Counted from the first letter of the stretch, positions 53,138 through 62,414 are shown. The stretch: 64,000 bases of DNA from Gemmatimonadaceae bacterium (GCA_030835125.1 JAUQWM010000071.1:17857-81856), one strand, 5' to 3'. Notes: generated from the sequence alone by a model not told the origin. Translations and numbers: made by a program.

Positions 53138-54454
53138 ATGCCTCCAGCTTCCTCGCCGTTGCAGCGCGCCATTCGACTCCCTCACGCTACGGCGATGGTG
53201 GTGGGGACGATCATCGGTGCGTCGATCTTCGTCCAGCCGTCGGAGGTGACGAGCCAGGTGCACTCCGTGAGCGGGGTGCTGCTGGTCTGGTTGCTGGCGG
53301 GCGTGCTGACGCTGATCGGCTCGCTGGTCTGCGCCGAGCTGGCGTCGACGTTTACGCGCACCGGTGGCGTGTACGTCTACCTGTCGGAGGCGTTCCATCC
53401 CGCGCTCGGGTTCCTCTGGGGATGGGCGATGCTGCTGACGATGCACTCGGGGATCATCGCGGCGATCGCGACGGTGTTTGCGAGGTACACGGCGTTCTTC
53501 GTACCGCTCGGAACATGGGGATCCCGTGCCGTCGCGATCGGGGTGATCGTGGTGCTGTCGGCGGTGAACTATGCCGGCGTCAGGCACGGCAGCCGGCTCC
53601 AGACGTTCTTCACCGCCGGAAAGCTGCTGGCGGTGGTCGCCATCGTCGGGCTCGGATTCGGGCTGGGCGGCAAGGTGCCGGAGCACTTCGTGGGGTCCGT
53701 TTCCACGGACGGCGATTCACTCGGCGGGTTCCTGCTGGCGATGGTCGCCGGGCTGTTCGCCTATGGCGGGTGGCACATGGTGACCTACAGCTCCGAGGAG
53801 ACCGTCGAGCCGGAGAAGACGATTCCGCGCGCGCTGCTGCTCGGGACGCTCATCGTCACGGTGTCCTACATGGCCATGACGGCCGTGTACATGTACGTCA
53901 TGCCGCTCGACCAGGTGGCGTCATCGACCCGGGTGGCGGCCGACATGGCCGACACGTTGCTGGGCTCCGGCGGTGCCGGCGCGATCTCGGCGATCGTGAT
54001 GTTCTCCACCTTTGGCGGACTGGCGGGGATCATCCTGGCCGGCCCCCGCGTGTACTACGCGATGTCACGCGACGGGCTTCTGTTCCAGTGGTTCGGCCAT
54101 CTCCATCCCCGCTACGGAACGCCGCATCGCGCAATCGTCCTGCAGGCCATCTGGGCGTCGATCCTGGTGGCAACCGGGACGTTCCGCGCGCTGTTCACGC
54201 GGGTCGTCTACACGGAGTGGCTCTTCTTCGCGCTCATGGCGATCGGGCTGATGGTGCTCCGGCGCCGTCCCGGCCTGAAGCGACAATACTCCGTTCCGTT
54301 GTACCCCGTGGCCCCGCTGGTCTTCATCGTCGCGTCGCTGTTCATCGTGGGCTGGACCATCCGGGCCAATCCGCGCGACAGCCTGACCGGCCTTGGCCTG
54401 GTCCTCGCCGGCATCCCGATCTACCTGCTCCGGTTGAGGGGATCTGCCCGTTAG
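53138..54454 (+). CDS. APC-family amino acid permease
   Basis: A 438-residue inner-membrane amino acid/polyamine carrier of the APC family with 12 hydrophobic segments. N-terminal motif ATAMVVGTIIGASIFVQPSEV carries the GxG substrate loop of TM1; TM6 region contains FAYGGWHMVTYSSEETVEPEKTIPRALL in outline. The C-terminus is short. Substrate cannot be predicted exactly, amino acids most likely. ATG 53138 has a weak ribosome site. It may be co-transcribed with the upstream gene and sits near acylases, peptidases and the dehydratase. Confidence 0.9.
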   Translation: MPPASSPLQRAIRLPHATAMVVGTIIGASIFVQPSEVTSQVHSVSGVLLVWLLAGVLTLIGSLVCAELASTFTRTGGVYVYLSEAFHPALGFLWGWAMLLTMHSGIIAAIATVFARYTAFFVPLGTWGSRAVAIGVIVVLSAVNYAGVRHGSRLQTFFTAGKLLAVVAIVGLGFGLGGKVPEHFVGSVSTDGDSLGGFLLAMVAGLFAYGGWHMVTYSSEETVEPEKTIPRALLLGTLIVTVSYMAMTAVYMYVMPLDQVASSTRVAADMADTLLGSGGAGAISAIVMFSTFGGLAGIILAGPRVYYAMSRDGLLFQWFGHLHPRYGTPHRAIVLQAIWASILVATGTFRALFTRVVYTEWLFFALMAIGLMVLRRRPGLKRQYSVPLYPVAPLVFIVASLFIVGWTIRANPRDSLTGLGLVLAGIPIYLLRLRGSAR

Positions 54455-54498
54455 CTTGCGTGGTGGTTTCCCATCTTTACGAGAGGCAGATCGAGTCC

Positions 54499-55479
54499 AT
54501 GATCATCGACGTCCACAATCACTACTACCCGCCCGAATTCATCGCCGCGATCAAGCGGGGGCCGAGCCAGTACACGGTCGAGGAGGACGCCGAGGGGAAT
54601 CCCGTCCTGTGTTCCCCCGGGGACAAGAACTTCGTCGTTCCGGGACATCGCGACATCGAGCATCGGTCCCACGTCATTGCCGATGCCGGCGTCGACATGC
54701 AGGTCATCACGCTGACCGGTCCAGGCACCACGATGGAAGAGCCGAAGCAGTCCGCCTACCTGGCGAGCCTGGTCAACGACTGCCTCGCGAAGATCAAGCA
54801 GGAGCGCTCGAGGCAATTCACGTCGCTCGCGACGCTGCCGCTCAACGATCCCGCTGCGTCGGTCAGGGAGTTCGACCGGATCATGTCGATGGGATTCGCG
54901 GGCGTGATGGTCTACGCGAGCGTGAACGGCGTGGCGCTGCACGACGACCGCTACCTGCCGCTGTGGGAGCGCGCCAATGACGTCGGCGCCGTGATCCACA
55001 TTCACCCGAATTTCCCGGCCGGGGTGGAGGCCATGCAGGAGTACTGGCTCATGCCGCTGGTCGGCTTCATGTTCGACACGACCCTGGCTGCGGCCGGGCT
55101 CGTGTTCGCCGGCATTCCGAAGCGCTTTCCGGGAATCCGCTGGATTCTCGGGCACCTCGGCGGGGCGATTCCCTACATCGCCGAGCGGCTGGATCGCGGA
55201 TTCGAGGCCTATCCCGAGTGCCGCGTGAACATCGACCGGCATCCCAGCGACTACCTGAAGGCCTTCTACTACGACACGGTGAACTTCGACCCGAAGGCGC
55301 TGCGACTGGCGCTCGAGTTCGCGGGGTCGAGCCAGTTGCTGGCGGGGAGCGACTACCCCCACCTCATCAGCAGCATGTCGAAGATGAAGGAGAGCATCGG
55401 CACCCTGCCGATCCCGGCGGCGGAGAAGTCGATGATCCTCGGTGGAAACGCGGCGCGGCTGTACGGGATCGCCGCCTAG
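54499..55479 (+). CDS. ACMSD-like amidohydrolase (Amidohydro_2)
   Basis: A 326-residue cytoplasmic TIM-barrel enzyme of the amidohydrolase 2 group, related to aminocarboxymuconate-semialdehyde decarboxylase. It starts MIIDVHNHYYPPEF with the HxH metal pair (His6, His8), His in VIHIHPNFP, His in ILGHLGGAIP and the late Asp in LLAGSDYPHLI. Members use zinc for decarboxylation or hydrolysis, often in aromatic or uracil catabolism. No signal peptide, unlike the paralog at 15484. ATG 54499 was chosen because the family start fits; earlier in-frame codons run through the permease tail. TAGCTT at 54452-54457 may be its -10 element. Confidence 0.85.
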   Translation: MIIDVHNHYYPPEFIAAIKRGPSQYTVEEDAEGNPVLCSPGDKNFVVPGHRDIEHRSHVIADAGVDMQVITLTGPGTTMEEPKQSAYLASLVNDCLAKIKQERSRQFTSLATLPLNDPAASVREFDRIMSMGFAGVMVYASVNGVALHDDRYLPLWERANDVGAVIHIHPNFPAGVEAMQEYWLMPLVGFMFDTTLAAAGLVFAGIPKRFPGIRWILGHLGGAIPYIAERLDRGFEAYPECRVNIDRHPSDYLKAFYYDTVNFDPKALRLALEFAGSSQLLAGSDYPHLISSMSKMKESIGTLPIPAAEKSMILGGNAARLYGIAA

Positions 55480-55505
55480 CGAGTCGAGAGAGGAGGAATC
55501 ACCGC

Positions 55506-55772
55506 ATGTGCCGGAACATCAAGGTCCTTGCCAACTTCGAACCGCCCGCCACCGACGATGAAGTGCGCGCGTCGGCGCTGCAGTTCGTCCGCAAGCTGAG
55601 CGGAACCAGCAAGCCATCCAGAGCCAACGAGGCGGCGTTCAACCAGGCGGTCGAGGAAGTCACCGCCTCGGCGCGCCGCCTCGTGGATTCGCTTGTCGTC
55701 CACGCCCCGCCCCGCGATCGCGGGGTCGAGGCGCAGAAGGCGAAGGAACGTTCGCTGCGGCGCTTCGGCTAG
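55506..55772 (+). CDS. DUF2277-domain protein
   Basis: An 88-residue protein matching the DUF2277 family: MCRNIKVLANFEPPATDDEV, then RASALQFVRKLSGTSKPSRANEAAFNQAVEEVT in outline and a basic end. The CRNIK start and the KPSRANEAAF core are hallmarks. GGAGG with ideal spacing supports ATG 55506. Function unknown; the family is small and helical. The stop codon overlaps that of the convergent gene on a shared CTAG. Confidence 0.9.
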   Translation: MCRNIKVLANFEPPATDDEVRASALQFVRKLSGTSKPSRANEAAFNQAVEEVTASARRLVDSLVVHAPPRDRGVEAQKAKERSLRRFG

Positions 55773-56239
55773 CGCGAGCGGAGCGCGAACAGCTTCGGAC
55801 GCTCGGTGGGTGCCGGCGAACCGAGGGGGTGCGCGTCACTGCGATCGTAGGTCACGACGCGAACGGCGGTGAAGGGGAACGGGTCGACACCCACGCCGGG
55901 TACCGCGATCTGACCCTGGGTGGTGTCGCCGCTCACCTTGCCGGTGAAGTTCAGCGTGATCGCGTTCCCCTCGTAGTTGAGGCTGAGCGAGAAGCCAAGT
56001 TCGTTGCCCGACACCCAGCCGTCAGTCACGGTCAATGCGCCGAAGTCGGTCGTCGCCATCCCCCGGAGGGTATCGGCGGACTGCTCGAACTTGACCCGCC
56101 ATGTGGCGGCGCCAGCCGGCGACGTGAAACTCACGTCCCAGTCTCCAGCCATGCTGGCCGTCGGGACCGCGGGAGAACTCTGCGCCGAGAGGGGAGCAGC
56201 GAGGATGGCGCAGGCGAGGATGGCAGTCAGGGTCTTCAT
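55769..56239 (-). CDS. Small exported beta-rich protein
   Basis: A 156-residue exported protein. Signal peptide to about 20 (AAPLSAQ). The body shows amphipathic strands (WDVSFTSPAGAATWRVKFEQSADTL in outline, LGFSLSLNYEGNAITLNFTG) of the lipocalin-like or small barrel kind. Not recognised further. It shares four bases with the DUF2277 stop on the other strand. Confidence 0.7.
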   Translation of the reverse strand: MKTLTAILACAILAAPLSAQSSPAVPTASMAGDWDVSFTSPAGAATWRVKFEQSADTLRGMATTDFGALTVTDGWVSGNELGFSLSLNYEGNAITLNFTGKVSGDTTQGQIAVPGVGVDPFPFTAVRVVTYDRSDAHPLGSPAPTERPKLFALRSR

Positions 56240-56350
56240 GATGATGGCTCCCGGGAAAGGCGTACGGCCTGTCAGTCTGCTCAGGAATCTACTGGGCCGG
56301 GCAAGAACTGCAGGGGGTACCCGCTAACCGGCCAGGGAAATGTCGGAATG

Positions 56351-59236
56351 TCAGCGCAGGTAGAACCAGCCCGCGGTGATCGTTCCGTCGTTCCATCGCA
56401 CGATCACGTGGTAATACTGACCGGCGACGAACCCCGCCGGCGTCGTGTCCATCAGGTAGCGATACTCGAGCGATGGAATGACAGCCATCCCGCGGATGGC
56501 CGTGTGCATCAACGGATAGGTCAGCGGATCGGTGCCAGGGACGGGTGAGGCGCCGGCCGCGCGGACCTCCACATCTCCCCAGGCATTTCCGACCCGGGAC
56601 CCAAGGGAATTCCTGAGGTCGCACCAGATCGGGACCACGGACCCCTTCGGCACCCCGGCCGCGGTTGCTGGCGGCGATGAATACAGCGGCGCCTCGGGAC
56701 ATCCCTTCGAATACGGCAGGACCGTGAGGGTCCCGTTGACCTTCGTTATGGCGTAGTTGACCGTCGGAACCACGACCGGCTGGACGGGGAACGTTCCGGC
56801 CTTCGTGTAGGACGCCGTTCCGTGGCAGGTGACCACGTTGACATCGGGCGCCAGGAGCCCGGCCACCGCGCAGGGGAGTCGGGACGGCGAGGTGCCGAAG
56901 TCGATCGTGGTACTGCCCGCCGATGCCGTGGCGGCGAGGTTGGAAATCACGAAGGTCGCCTGGCCGGTGCTGGGGAGATGATTCGCGTCCCCCGCGTAGG
57001 CGGCCGATCCGGCGGCATGGCCAGCGTTGCGGTTGTTGCTGTAGGTGACCGGGACCGCCACGCTGAGGCCACCCGCTCCTGCAGCGCGAGCCTGGCACGT
57101 CGTGACCAGGTTGGCGGTGTAGACGGCGTCAGTGCACGTCACCGTCGTGGTGGTCGGGGCCTTGAGGATGGTGAACGTCGCCGTGCCGGTTCCGGCCGCC
57201 ACGTACTGGTCGCCGCCGAATGCAACGGTCGCGGTCGCGGTGCCGGCGTTCGTGTTGTTGGCATAGGCGATGTCCGGCAGCGTCGTAAGCGATCCTCCCG
57301 GGCCAGTCACGCTGGCGGTGCAGCTGGTGATCGGGGCGCCGGTGTACGTCGCATCGTCGCACGTGACCTGGATCGCGGCGGGGGCGGTCGCGATCTGGAA
57401 CGTGGTCGAGCCGGCGCTCCCGGTGTGGTTCGGCCCCCCGCCGAAGAGGGCGAGCGCGGACGCCGTACCCACGAGCACGTTGCCGGTGTAGGTGATCGGC
57501 GCGGTGGTCGTGAGCCCGCCGGCACCGGTAACCGTTGCGGTACAGGGTGTGACCGCGGCGCCGGTGTACGGCACCGCCGATGGGCACGAGACCGTGGTGA
57601 CGCTGCCGACCCTGGAGATCGTGATGTCGGCGGTCGCCGAGACTGGGTTGTAGTCGGTCCCGTCACCGCCGCAGGTCGCCGTGACGGTGTAGGAGCCCGC
57701 GTTGACCGGTGCGCCGCTTCCACCCGGTGAGTACGTCAGGACGGGAGTCAACGACGACGGAAGGCACGAGCCATTCCCGCCGTGCGGGAGGTTGTCGAAG
57801 CTGAACGAACCCCCCAGAGCGGTCGCCTGCGCGTCGAGCTTGAGTCCGGTGGCGGTGAACACGATGCCGTTGCCGCCGACCTGGCCGCCGCCGGCGTAGG
57901 CGAACCAGGTACCCTCGCTGGCGTCGCCGCCGTGTCCGGCCTTCGCGCCCACGGTGTTCGCCCCGACACTACCCAGCGTCCAGCAGATGCGCGCCTCGCC
58001 GGATGCCGAAGACGGCACGGTGACCGACGTTCCGAAGGTGCCGCAGCCCTGGTCGACGGGATCCTCGGCGGCGATCAGGCCGCCGCCCGTCAGGATCGTG
58101 AACGTGACCGGAATGCCGTCGAGCGGCGTCTGGCCCGCCGCTGTCCCGAGACTGACCGTCGGGCGACACGCGACGGGCACCTCGGCGTCCTTCACCGCCT
58201 CCACGATCGTGCAGGGCGCGAGGGACTGGCTCGTCAGGCGCGCCGACGTTCCCGGCCGGAAATTGTCGGCGGATCCACCGACGCCACCGCGGGCGTTGAT
58301 CTGCGGATCGACGACGCCGAAGTCACTGAAGTTGTCGGCGGAGCCACCGACGCCGCCGCGCGCGACCAGCCCTGATCCGTCGTCGCCGATGATGGCCGCC
58401 GAGCCGCCATTGGCGAGCGCGCGCGTCGTGAGGCGAGCCGCCGCTTCCGCGCAATCGAGGGAGGGAGGCGGTTCCGCCGGAGGGGTCACCTCGAAGCCGT
58501 CCGCGTGTTGCGCGCCGATGCGCAGCCGCCGGAAGACGGAGTCCGGCATGCTGGCCGGCGTCAGTACGCAGATCGCGACGGTGACCGGGTTGTTGAAGGA
58601 TGTGTCGCCATCGACCGACGCCTTCGTGAAGCGATAGTACCGCGCGTACTGGTCCAGGTCGGTCTGCAGGTAGTTCGGCGAGGGCGGCAGCTCCTCGGCG
58701 GTGATCAGCGTGGTGGCGTCGACATCGCTGCCGGAAACCGTGATGGACGCCGCGCCATCATCGGTGACGAAGGTGGTGGTGCTGTCCTGCGGGTTCACGA
58801 TCCAGCTGTTGTCGAGCTGCGAGTACGCGAGGTCCACGACCGCGGCCGCGAGGACGTGATTGATGAAGTCCAGCGTCTCGCGCTCTGCGGTGGATCCCGT
58901 CGGCACGATCGGGCGCAGTTCGCCCGTTTCGTACTTCGCGACGGCGAACGTGGCGATGCTGACCGCCATTTCCTGCGCGGCGGCGGGGCTGGTCGACGCG
59001 CAGAGGCGCATGAGGTGCTCGATCCGGGTGCGCGACGTGGCCGCGTTCGCCGTGCCGGCGCCCATCACGCTGTCCGACTCGGCCAGCAGCGCGTTCCAGT
59101 CGGGATTGGCGGCGCACACCACCGACGCCAGCGGCTGGTGCTGGAGGCCGGGGTCCGGCGCGCTGACGCGATCCGCGCACGACGCCGCGAATGCGATTGC
59201 CAGAACCGGCACCAGCGCTGCCAGCGACCTCTTCAC
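56351..59236 (-). CDS. Large Ig-like/MBG-repeat lipoprotein
   Basis: A 961-residue lipoprotein with lipobox AASC (FAASC, about Cys20). Residues about 25-280 form an unclassified N-terminal domain. A duplicated segment follows (ARGGVGGSADNF occurs twice, about residues 289-325). Residues about 340-480 are Big/Ig-like. From about 530 to 790 there are four or more MBG-type repeats of about 75 residues, each with paired cysteines in the pattern VTCxxxxYTGxxxTxCTA and an AxYANNxxAGTATAxVAF-type second half. The C-terminal part (about 850-961) is another Ig-like fold. GTG 59236 has GGGAG upstream. Likely a cell-surface adhesin-like protein; disulfides are inferred. Confidence 0.75.
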   Translation of the reverse strand: MKRSLAALVPVLAIAFAASCADRVSAPDPGLQHQPLASVVCAANPDWNALLAESDSVMGAGTANAATSRTRIEHLMRLCASTSPAAAQEMAVSIATFAVAKYETGELRPIVPTGSTAERETLDFINHVLAAAVVDLAYSQLDNSWIVNPQDSTTTFVTDDGAASITVSGSDVDATTLITAEELPPSPNYLQTDLDQYARYYRFTKASVDGDTSFNNPVTVAICVLTPASMPDSVFRRLRIGAQHADGFEVTPPAEPPPSLDCAEAAARLTTRALANGGSAAIIGDDGSGLVARGGVGGSADNFSDFGVVDPQINARGGVGGSADNFRPGTSARLTSQSLAPCTIVEAVKDAEVPVACRPTVSLGTAAGQTPLDGIPVTFTILTGGGLIAAEDPVDQGCGTFGTSVTVPSSASGEARICWTLGSVGANTVGAKAGHGGDASEGTWFAYAGGGQVGGNGIVFTATGLKLDAQATALGGSFSFDNLPHGGNGSCLPSSLTPVLTYSPGGSGAPVNAGSYTVTATCGGDGTDYNPVSATADITISRVGSVTTVSCPSAVPYTGAAVTPCTATVTGAGGLTTTAPITYTGNVLVGTASALALFGGGPNHTGSAGSTTFQIATAPAAIQVTCDDATYTGAPITSCTASVTGPGGSLTTLPDIAYANNTNAGTATATVAFGGDQYVAAGTGTATFTILKAPTTTTVTCTDAVYTANLVTTCQARAAGAGGLSVAVPVTYSNNRNAGHAAGSAAYAGDANHLPSTGQATFVISNLAATASAGSTTIDFGTSPSRLPCAVAGLLAPDVNVVTCHGTASYTKAGTFPVQPVVVPTVNYAITKVNGTLTVLPYSKGCPEAPLYSSPPATAAGVPKGSVVPIWCDLRNSLGSRVGNAWGDVEVRAAGASPVPGTDPLTYPLMHTAIRGMAVIPSLEYRYLMDTTPAGFVAGQYYHVIVRWNDGTITAGWFYLR

Positions 59237-59398
59237 TGTTTCTCCCGTGGTGTTTCCCGTCGAGTCCGGAACGTAAGCCGCTGAAGATACGGCAGTTTGG
59301 TGACGGGCGTAACACCGGGACGGAGCGATGCGCGGACGGGGAGGCGGAGCTTTCGGTGCGCCTTAACCGCCTGTCCATCAACGGGTTACGGCAGGCAG

Positions 59399-62095
59399 CT
59401 ACCGGTTCGGCGCGGCCCCGACCAGGAGGCGGAATCGACGGTCGGCCTGGATCGGGCGGAACCACCAGCCAGGGTCCAGCGCGTACCCGGCGAGGCGCCG
59501 CGGGTTGGCGGACAGGTAGACGCCAAGCCGCTGGACCGCCTGGGCGGTGTCGCCGACGAGCGTGGACACGAATGCCGCGGCGTTCTGGAGGTCGCGGGTG
59601 GGGTCGACCTCCGCCGTGCCTAACGACGACTCCGACACCCGGCGGGCGCTGTCCGCCAGCCCGGCGCGAGCCAGCACCGCGGCGACGAGCTGGCGGGCGG
59701 TCATCTCCTGGAGTGGTCGCCTCGCGGCCGGTGCCAGCGCCGCCATCCGCCCCGCCAGAGCCCACGCCGAGTCGGGCTGTGGCTTCCCGCTCCGCATGGT
59801 CATGAGGTAGAGGCCGCACCGGGGCGCGGTGAAGTTGCCCGGGAAGCGGCGCTGCAGCTCGGCGCACCACTTCTCGGCGTCCGTGAACTGGTCGAGGTCG
59901 TAGGAACTGAGGAAAAGCCGGTCGAGCACGACATCGGCATTGCTCAGGAACGCGTCGGCTTCCAGTGCGCGACGGGCCGCGAGGTTGATGTCGACGTTCG
60001 AGCCGTTCTGGTAGTACAGGTGGGACAGCGACGCAAAGGCACCGGCTTGCTGCGGGTTCAACTCGGTCGCCCGCTCGAAGTCCGCCTGCGCCGCGAGGAG
60101 GATGCGCTGGGCTTCCGCCTGGTCGGGGTACAGGTTCACCAACCATCCCCAGTACTGGAGGTTCCCGCGAAGCTCGAGCGCGTCGGGATCGTTCGCCTGC
60201 CGCGCGAGCGCCCGGTTGACGTCCACCATCCCCGAGTCGAGCCAGGTCCGGATGGCGACGGGGTCCCTCGGCACAAGGCGTGACCGGCGGTAGTCGAGGT
60301 TGGCGCGCGCGATGACCGGCCGCACCCAGTCGCCGTCGAGGCGTTCGGCTTCGGCCAGCAAGGAGTCTGCGCCGCTGAACTCGCGGTGCATCGCCTCCTG
60401 GTCGCCGCCACCGCCGGCCGCCTCACCCCGCTTCCGCAACTGCTCCGCGCGTTGCACCAGCGACCAGGCGGCGGAGTTCTCCGTTTCCGCGCGTTGCTGT
60501 GAGCGTAGCACGTCCAGGCCGATCTCCGAACGCAGCAGCTCTGCCACCGCCGATGTCAGCGAGTCCCTGGCCGCGACGAACTGGTCGGCGGGGAGGGTGA
60601 GCGCCTTGCGGTCGCCGATGTCGCCGCCGCCGACGCCGTCCACCAGCCGCACGTTGATCCGGATCCGGTCGCCGGACTGCTCGACGCTTCCGCGGACGAT
60701 CGTTCCCACGTTCAGGAGCCGCGCCACGGAGTCGAGCGACAGCGCGGTGCCGCGGACCTGGTCGGAGCCGCCTGGCGAGACGACACTCAGGCCCTGGACG
60801 GACGCGAGGTTGGCGATGAGGCCTTCGGTGAGCCCGTCCGACACATAGCCGAGCGAGGAATCGCGGCTGAGGTCATCGAAATACAGCACGGCGACGCGCC
60901 GGCGGTTGAGCCCCCCGGCATCCTGCCCGGCGGGGGCTGGTCCTCCCACCGATGCCTTCCAGGCGGCAAACGCGCCGGCGGCGACGAGGACGAGCGTGGC
61001 GGCGATGATCCAGGGCTTCTTCCAGGCAGGCGGCGCGGCCTCGAGGACCGGCTGGGCCCCGGTGATGACGCGCTGGGCCCCGGTGATCCGCCCGACCACG
61101 CGCCGTGTGGCGGTGGTGCCTAACGGGATGCCGAGGATCTCGCTGAATGCGGCGGCGGTCTGGGGGCGGTCGGCGGGGACCTTGCCCATGGCGGCGAAGA
61201 TCGCCTGCTCGACTTCCTCCGGGACGCTCTGGCGGACGATGCGCACGCTCGGCACGGCTTCCATGGCGTGCTTGGCCATGATCGCGGCGCCGTTCTTCCC
61301 GGTGAAGGGCGGATCGCCGGCGAGCATCTCGTACAGCATGCAGCCGAGGCTGTAGAGGTCCGCCGTGGGTCCGACGGATTCACCGACCGCCTGCTCGGGG
61401 GCCATGTAGGTCGGCGTGCCGACCGACATACCGGTGGATGTGAGCTTGGCGCTGCCCGCCTCACCGGCGGCGCGGGCGATGCCGAAGTCGGCGACCAGGG
61501 CATGGCCGCCACTGAGCATCACGTTGTCCGGCTTGATGTCCCGGTGGACGATCCCCTTCGCGTGCGCGTAGCCCAGGGCGTCCGCGACCTCGAGCGTGAT
61601 CTGGATCGCGTCCTCGACCGGGAGTTGCGATTCGCGATCGAGGCGATCGCGCAGGGATTCGCCCTCGACGAACGGCATGACGTAGAACAGCAGTCCGTCG
61701 GCGACCCCGGAGTCGAACATCCCGAGGATGTTCGGGTGCTGGAGCTTCGCCGCGGTGCGGATCTCGCGCTCGAAGCGATCGCCCCCGATGGTCGCGGCCA
61801 GCTCCGGATGGAGCACCTTGATGGCGACCTGGCGGTCATGCTTGATGTCCTTCGCCAGGTAGACGGCCGCCATCCCGCCCGCCCCGAGTTTCCGTTCGAC
61901 CTCGTAGCGATCAGACAGCTGTGCCCGGAGGCGATCTAGGGTCAGGTCCCTGGTCTCGTCCACTGCGACCCGCGTGCTGAGGAGGGGCTGGTCAATCGGA
62001 GCGGTAACTATATGGAAGAGGTCCGTAGGCGGCCAGATCGCCCCCGCGGGGCCCGCCGTCAGCGCGACGCCGGGATTCGGGGTCGACGCCGTCAC
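59399..62095 (-). CDS. Transmembrane serine/threonine protein kinase with TPR-like region
   Basis: An 898-residue receptor-type kinase. N-terminal 45 residues show no conservation and the true start may be GTG 61963. The kinase domain (about 64-325) has the Gly loop GAGGMAAVYLA, Lys93 (AIKVL), catalytic HRDIKPDN (Asp186), DFG (Asp203) and APE (MAPEQ). One membrane segment follows at about 364-382 (KKPWIIAATLVLVAAG), then a FlgO/TolB-N-like domain (VAVLYFDDLSRDSSLGYVSDGLTEGLIANL in outline, about 400-500) and helical TPR-like repeats to the C-terminus (about 540-890). It would phosphorylate cytoplasmic targets on Ser/Thr. Typical of Gemmatimonadota-like genomes. Confidence 0.9.
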   Translation of the reverse strand: MTASTPNPGVALTAGPAGAIWPPTDLFHIVTAPIDQPLLSTRVAVDETRDLTLDRLRAQLSDRYEVERKLGAGGMAAVYLAKDIKHDRQVAIKVLHPELAATIGGDRFEREIRTAAKLQHPNILGMFDSGVADGLLFYVMPFVEGESLRDRLDRESQLPVEDAIQITLEVADALGYAHAKGIVHRDIKPDNVMLSGGHALVADFGIARAAGEAGSAKLTSTGMSVGTPTYMAPEQAVGESVGPTADLYSLGCMLYEMLAGDPPFTGKNGAAIMAKHAMEAVPSVRIVRQSVPEEVEQAIFAAMGKVPADRPQTAAAFSEILGIPLGTTATRRVVGRITGAQRVITGAQPVLEAAPPAWKKPWIIAATLVLVAAGAFAAWKASVGGPAPAGQDAGGLNRRRVAVLYFDDLSRDSSLGYVSDGLTEGLIANLASVQGLSVVSPGGSDQVRGTALSLDSVARLLNVGTIVRGSVEQSGDRIRINVRLVDGVGGGDIGDRKALTLPADQFVAARDSLTSAVAELLRSEIGLDVLRSQQRAETENSAAWSLVQRAEQLRKRGEAAGGGGDQEAMHREFSGADSLLAEAERLDGDWVRPVIARANLDYRRSRLVPRDPVAIRTWLDSGMVDVNRALARQANDPDALELRGNLQYWGWLVNLYPDQAEAQRILLAAQADFERATELNPQQAGAFASLSHLYYQNGSNVDINLAARRALEADAFLSNADVVLDRLFLSSYDLDQFTDAEKWCAELQRRFPGNFTAPRCGLYLMTMRSGKPQPDSAWALAGRMAALAPAARRPLQEMTARQLVAAVLARAGLADSARRVSESSLGTAEVDPTRDLQNAAAFVSTLVGDTAQAVQRLGVYLSANPRRLAGYALDPGWWFRPIQADRRFRLLVGAAPNR

Positions 62096-62117
62096 GTGGG
62101 ACCTCCGCCACCGGCCC

Positions 62118-62146
62118 TTGACCGGTCGACAGGGCGCCGCTATCCT
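62118..62146 (+). promoter_or_regulatory. Sigma-70-like promoter for the MATE leader
   Basis: TTGACC (62118-62123), exactly 17 bases, then TATCCT (62141-62146) match the TTGACA-N17-TATAAT consensus at 5 and 4 of 6 positions. It is the best promoter I can see in the window. Transcription would begin near 62153, leaving a leader of about 260 nt before the MATE start codon. Confidence 0.65.
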
Positions 62147-62196
62147 GTTTCTCCCGCGCGCCTAACCATTGCGCGGCTCCTTCTCAGGACCTGCCT

Positions 62197-62328
62197 GTGA
62201 TCAGCCTCACCTCCACCACCAGCTACCTGGCCGCCCCGGTCATCCGGGTGTGGGACATCGTCGCGATTGCGACGGTCCCGCCGATGACGGTCGGCCCGGT
62301 CACCCTCGGAGCAGGCACGAGACCTTAG
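62197..62328 (+). CDS. Short leader ORF (43 aa) before the MATE terminator
   Basis: GTG 62197 has AGGA 7 bases upstream. 43 codons encode a peptide starting MISLTSTTSYLAAPVIRV, with 38 of 43 third positions G or C, as in real genes here. It is rich in Thr (7), Val (6), Pro (5) and Ile (4). It ends 29 bases before the terminator stem. It may be a leader peptide whose translation controls terminator formation, a small protein, or a false ORF overlapping RNA structure. No homology is recognised. Confidence 0.45.
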   Translation: MISLTSTTSYLAAPVIRVWDIVAIATVPPMTVGPVTLGAGTRP

Positions 62329-62356
62329 TCCCCGCAATCCCGCGGAACTACGACTT

Positions 62357-62401
62357 CGCCCCACCTGCGCCGACCAGAGCAGGTGGGGCGAGTTCTTTTT
62401 T
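62357..62401 (+). terminator. Intrinsic terminator 14 bases before a start codon
   Basis: CGCCCCACCTGC (62357-62368) pairs perfectly with GCAGGTGGGGCG (62379-62390), loop of 10 nt, followed by a T-run ending in TTTTTT (62393-62401). It is the only canonical intrinsic terminator I found in the window. It lies downstream of the leader ORF and ends just before the GGGAG site of the MATE gene, so unless bypassed it would stop transcription of that gene. Confidence 0.9.
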
Positions 62402-62414
62402 CCGGGAGTCATCC

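Larger units (their letters stand above)
62154..62401 (+). ncRNA. Structured 5' leader ahead of MATE exporter (attenuator or riboswitch candidate)
   Basis: The leader has three stacked hairpins followed by a terminator. Hairpin 1: CCCGG (62235-62239), loop TCAT, CCGGG (62244-62248). Hairpin 2: GGGAC (62252-62256) pairs with GTCCC (62275-62279) and CGTCGC (62259-62264) with GCGACG (62269-62274), loop GATT, 2-nt bulge. Hairpin 3: CCGA (62281-62284) with TCGG (62306-62309) and TGAC (62285-62288) with GTCA (62299-62302), 3-nt bulge. They sit inside a 43-codon leader ORF. Known riboswitch classes were not recognisable to me. Ligand or trigger unknown. Confidence 0.55.
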
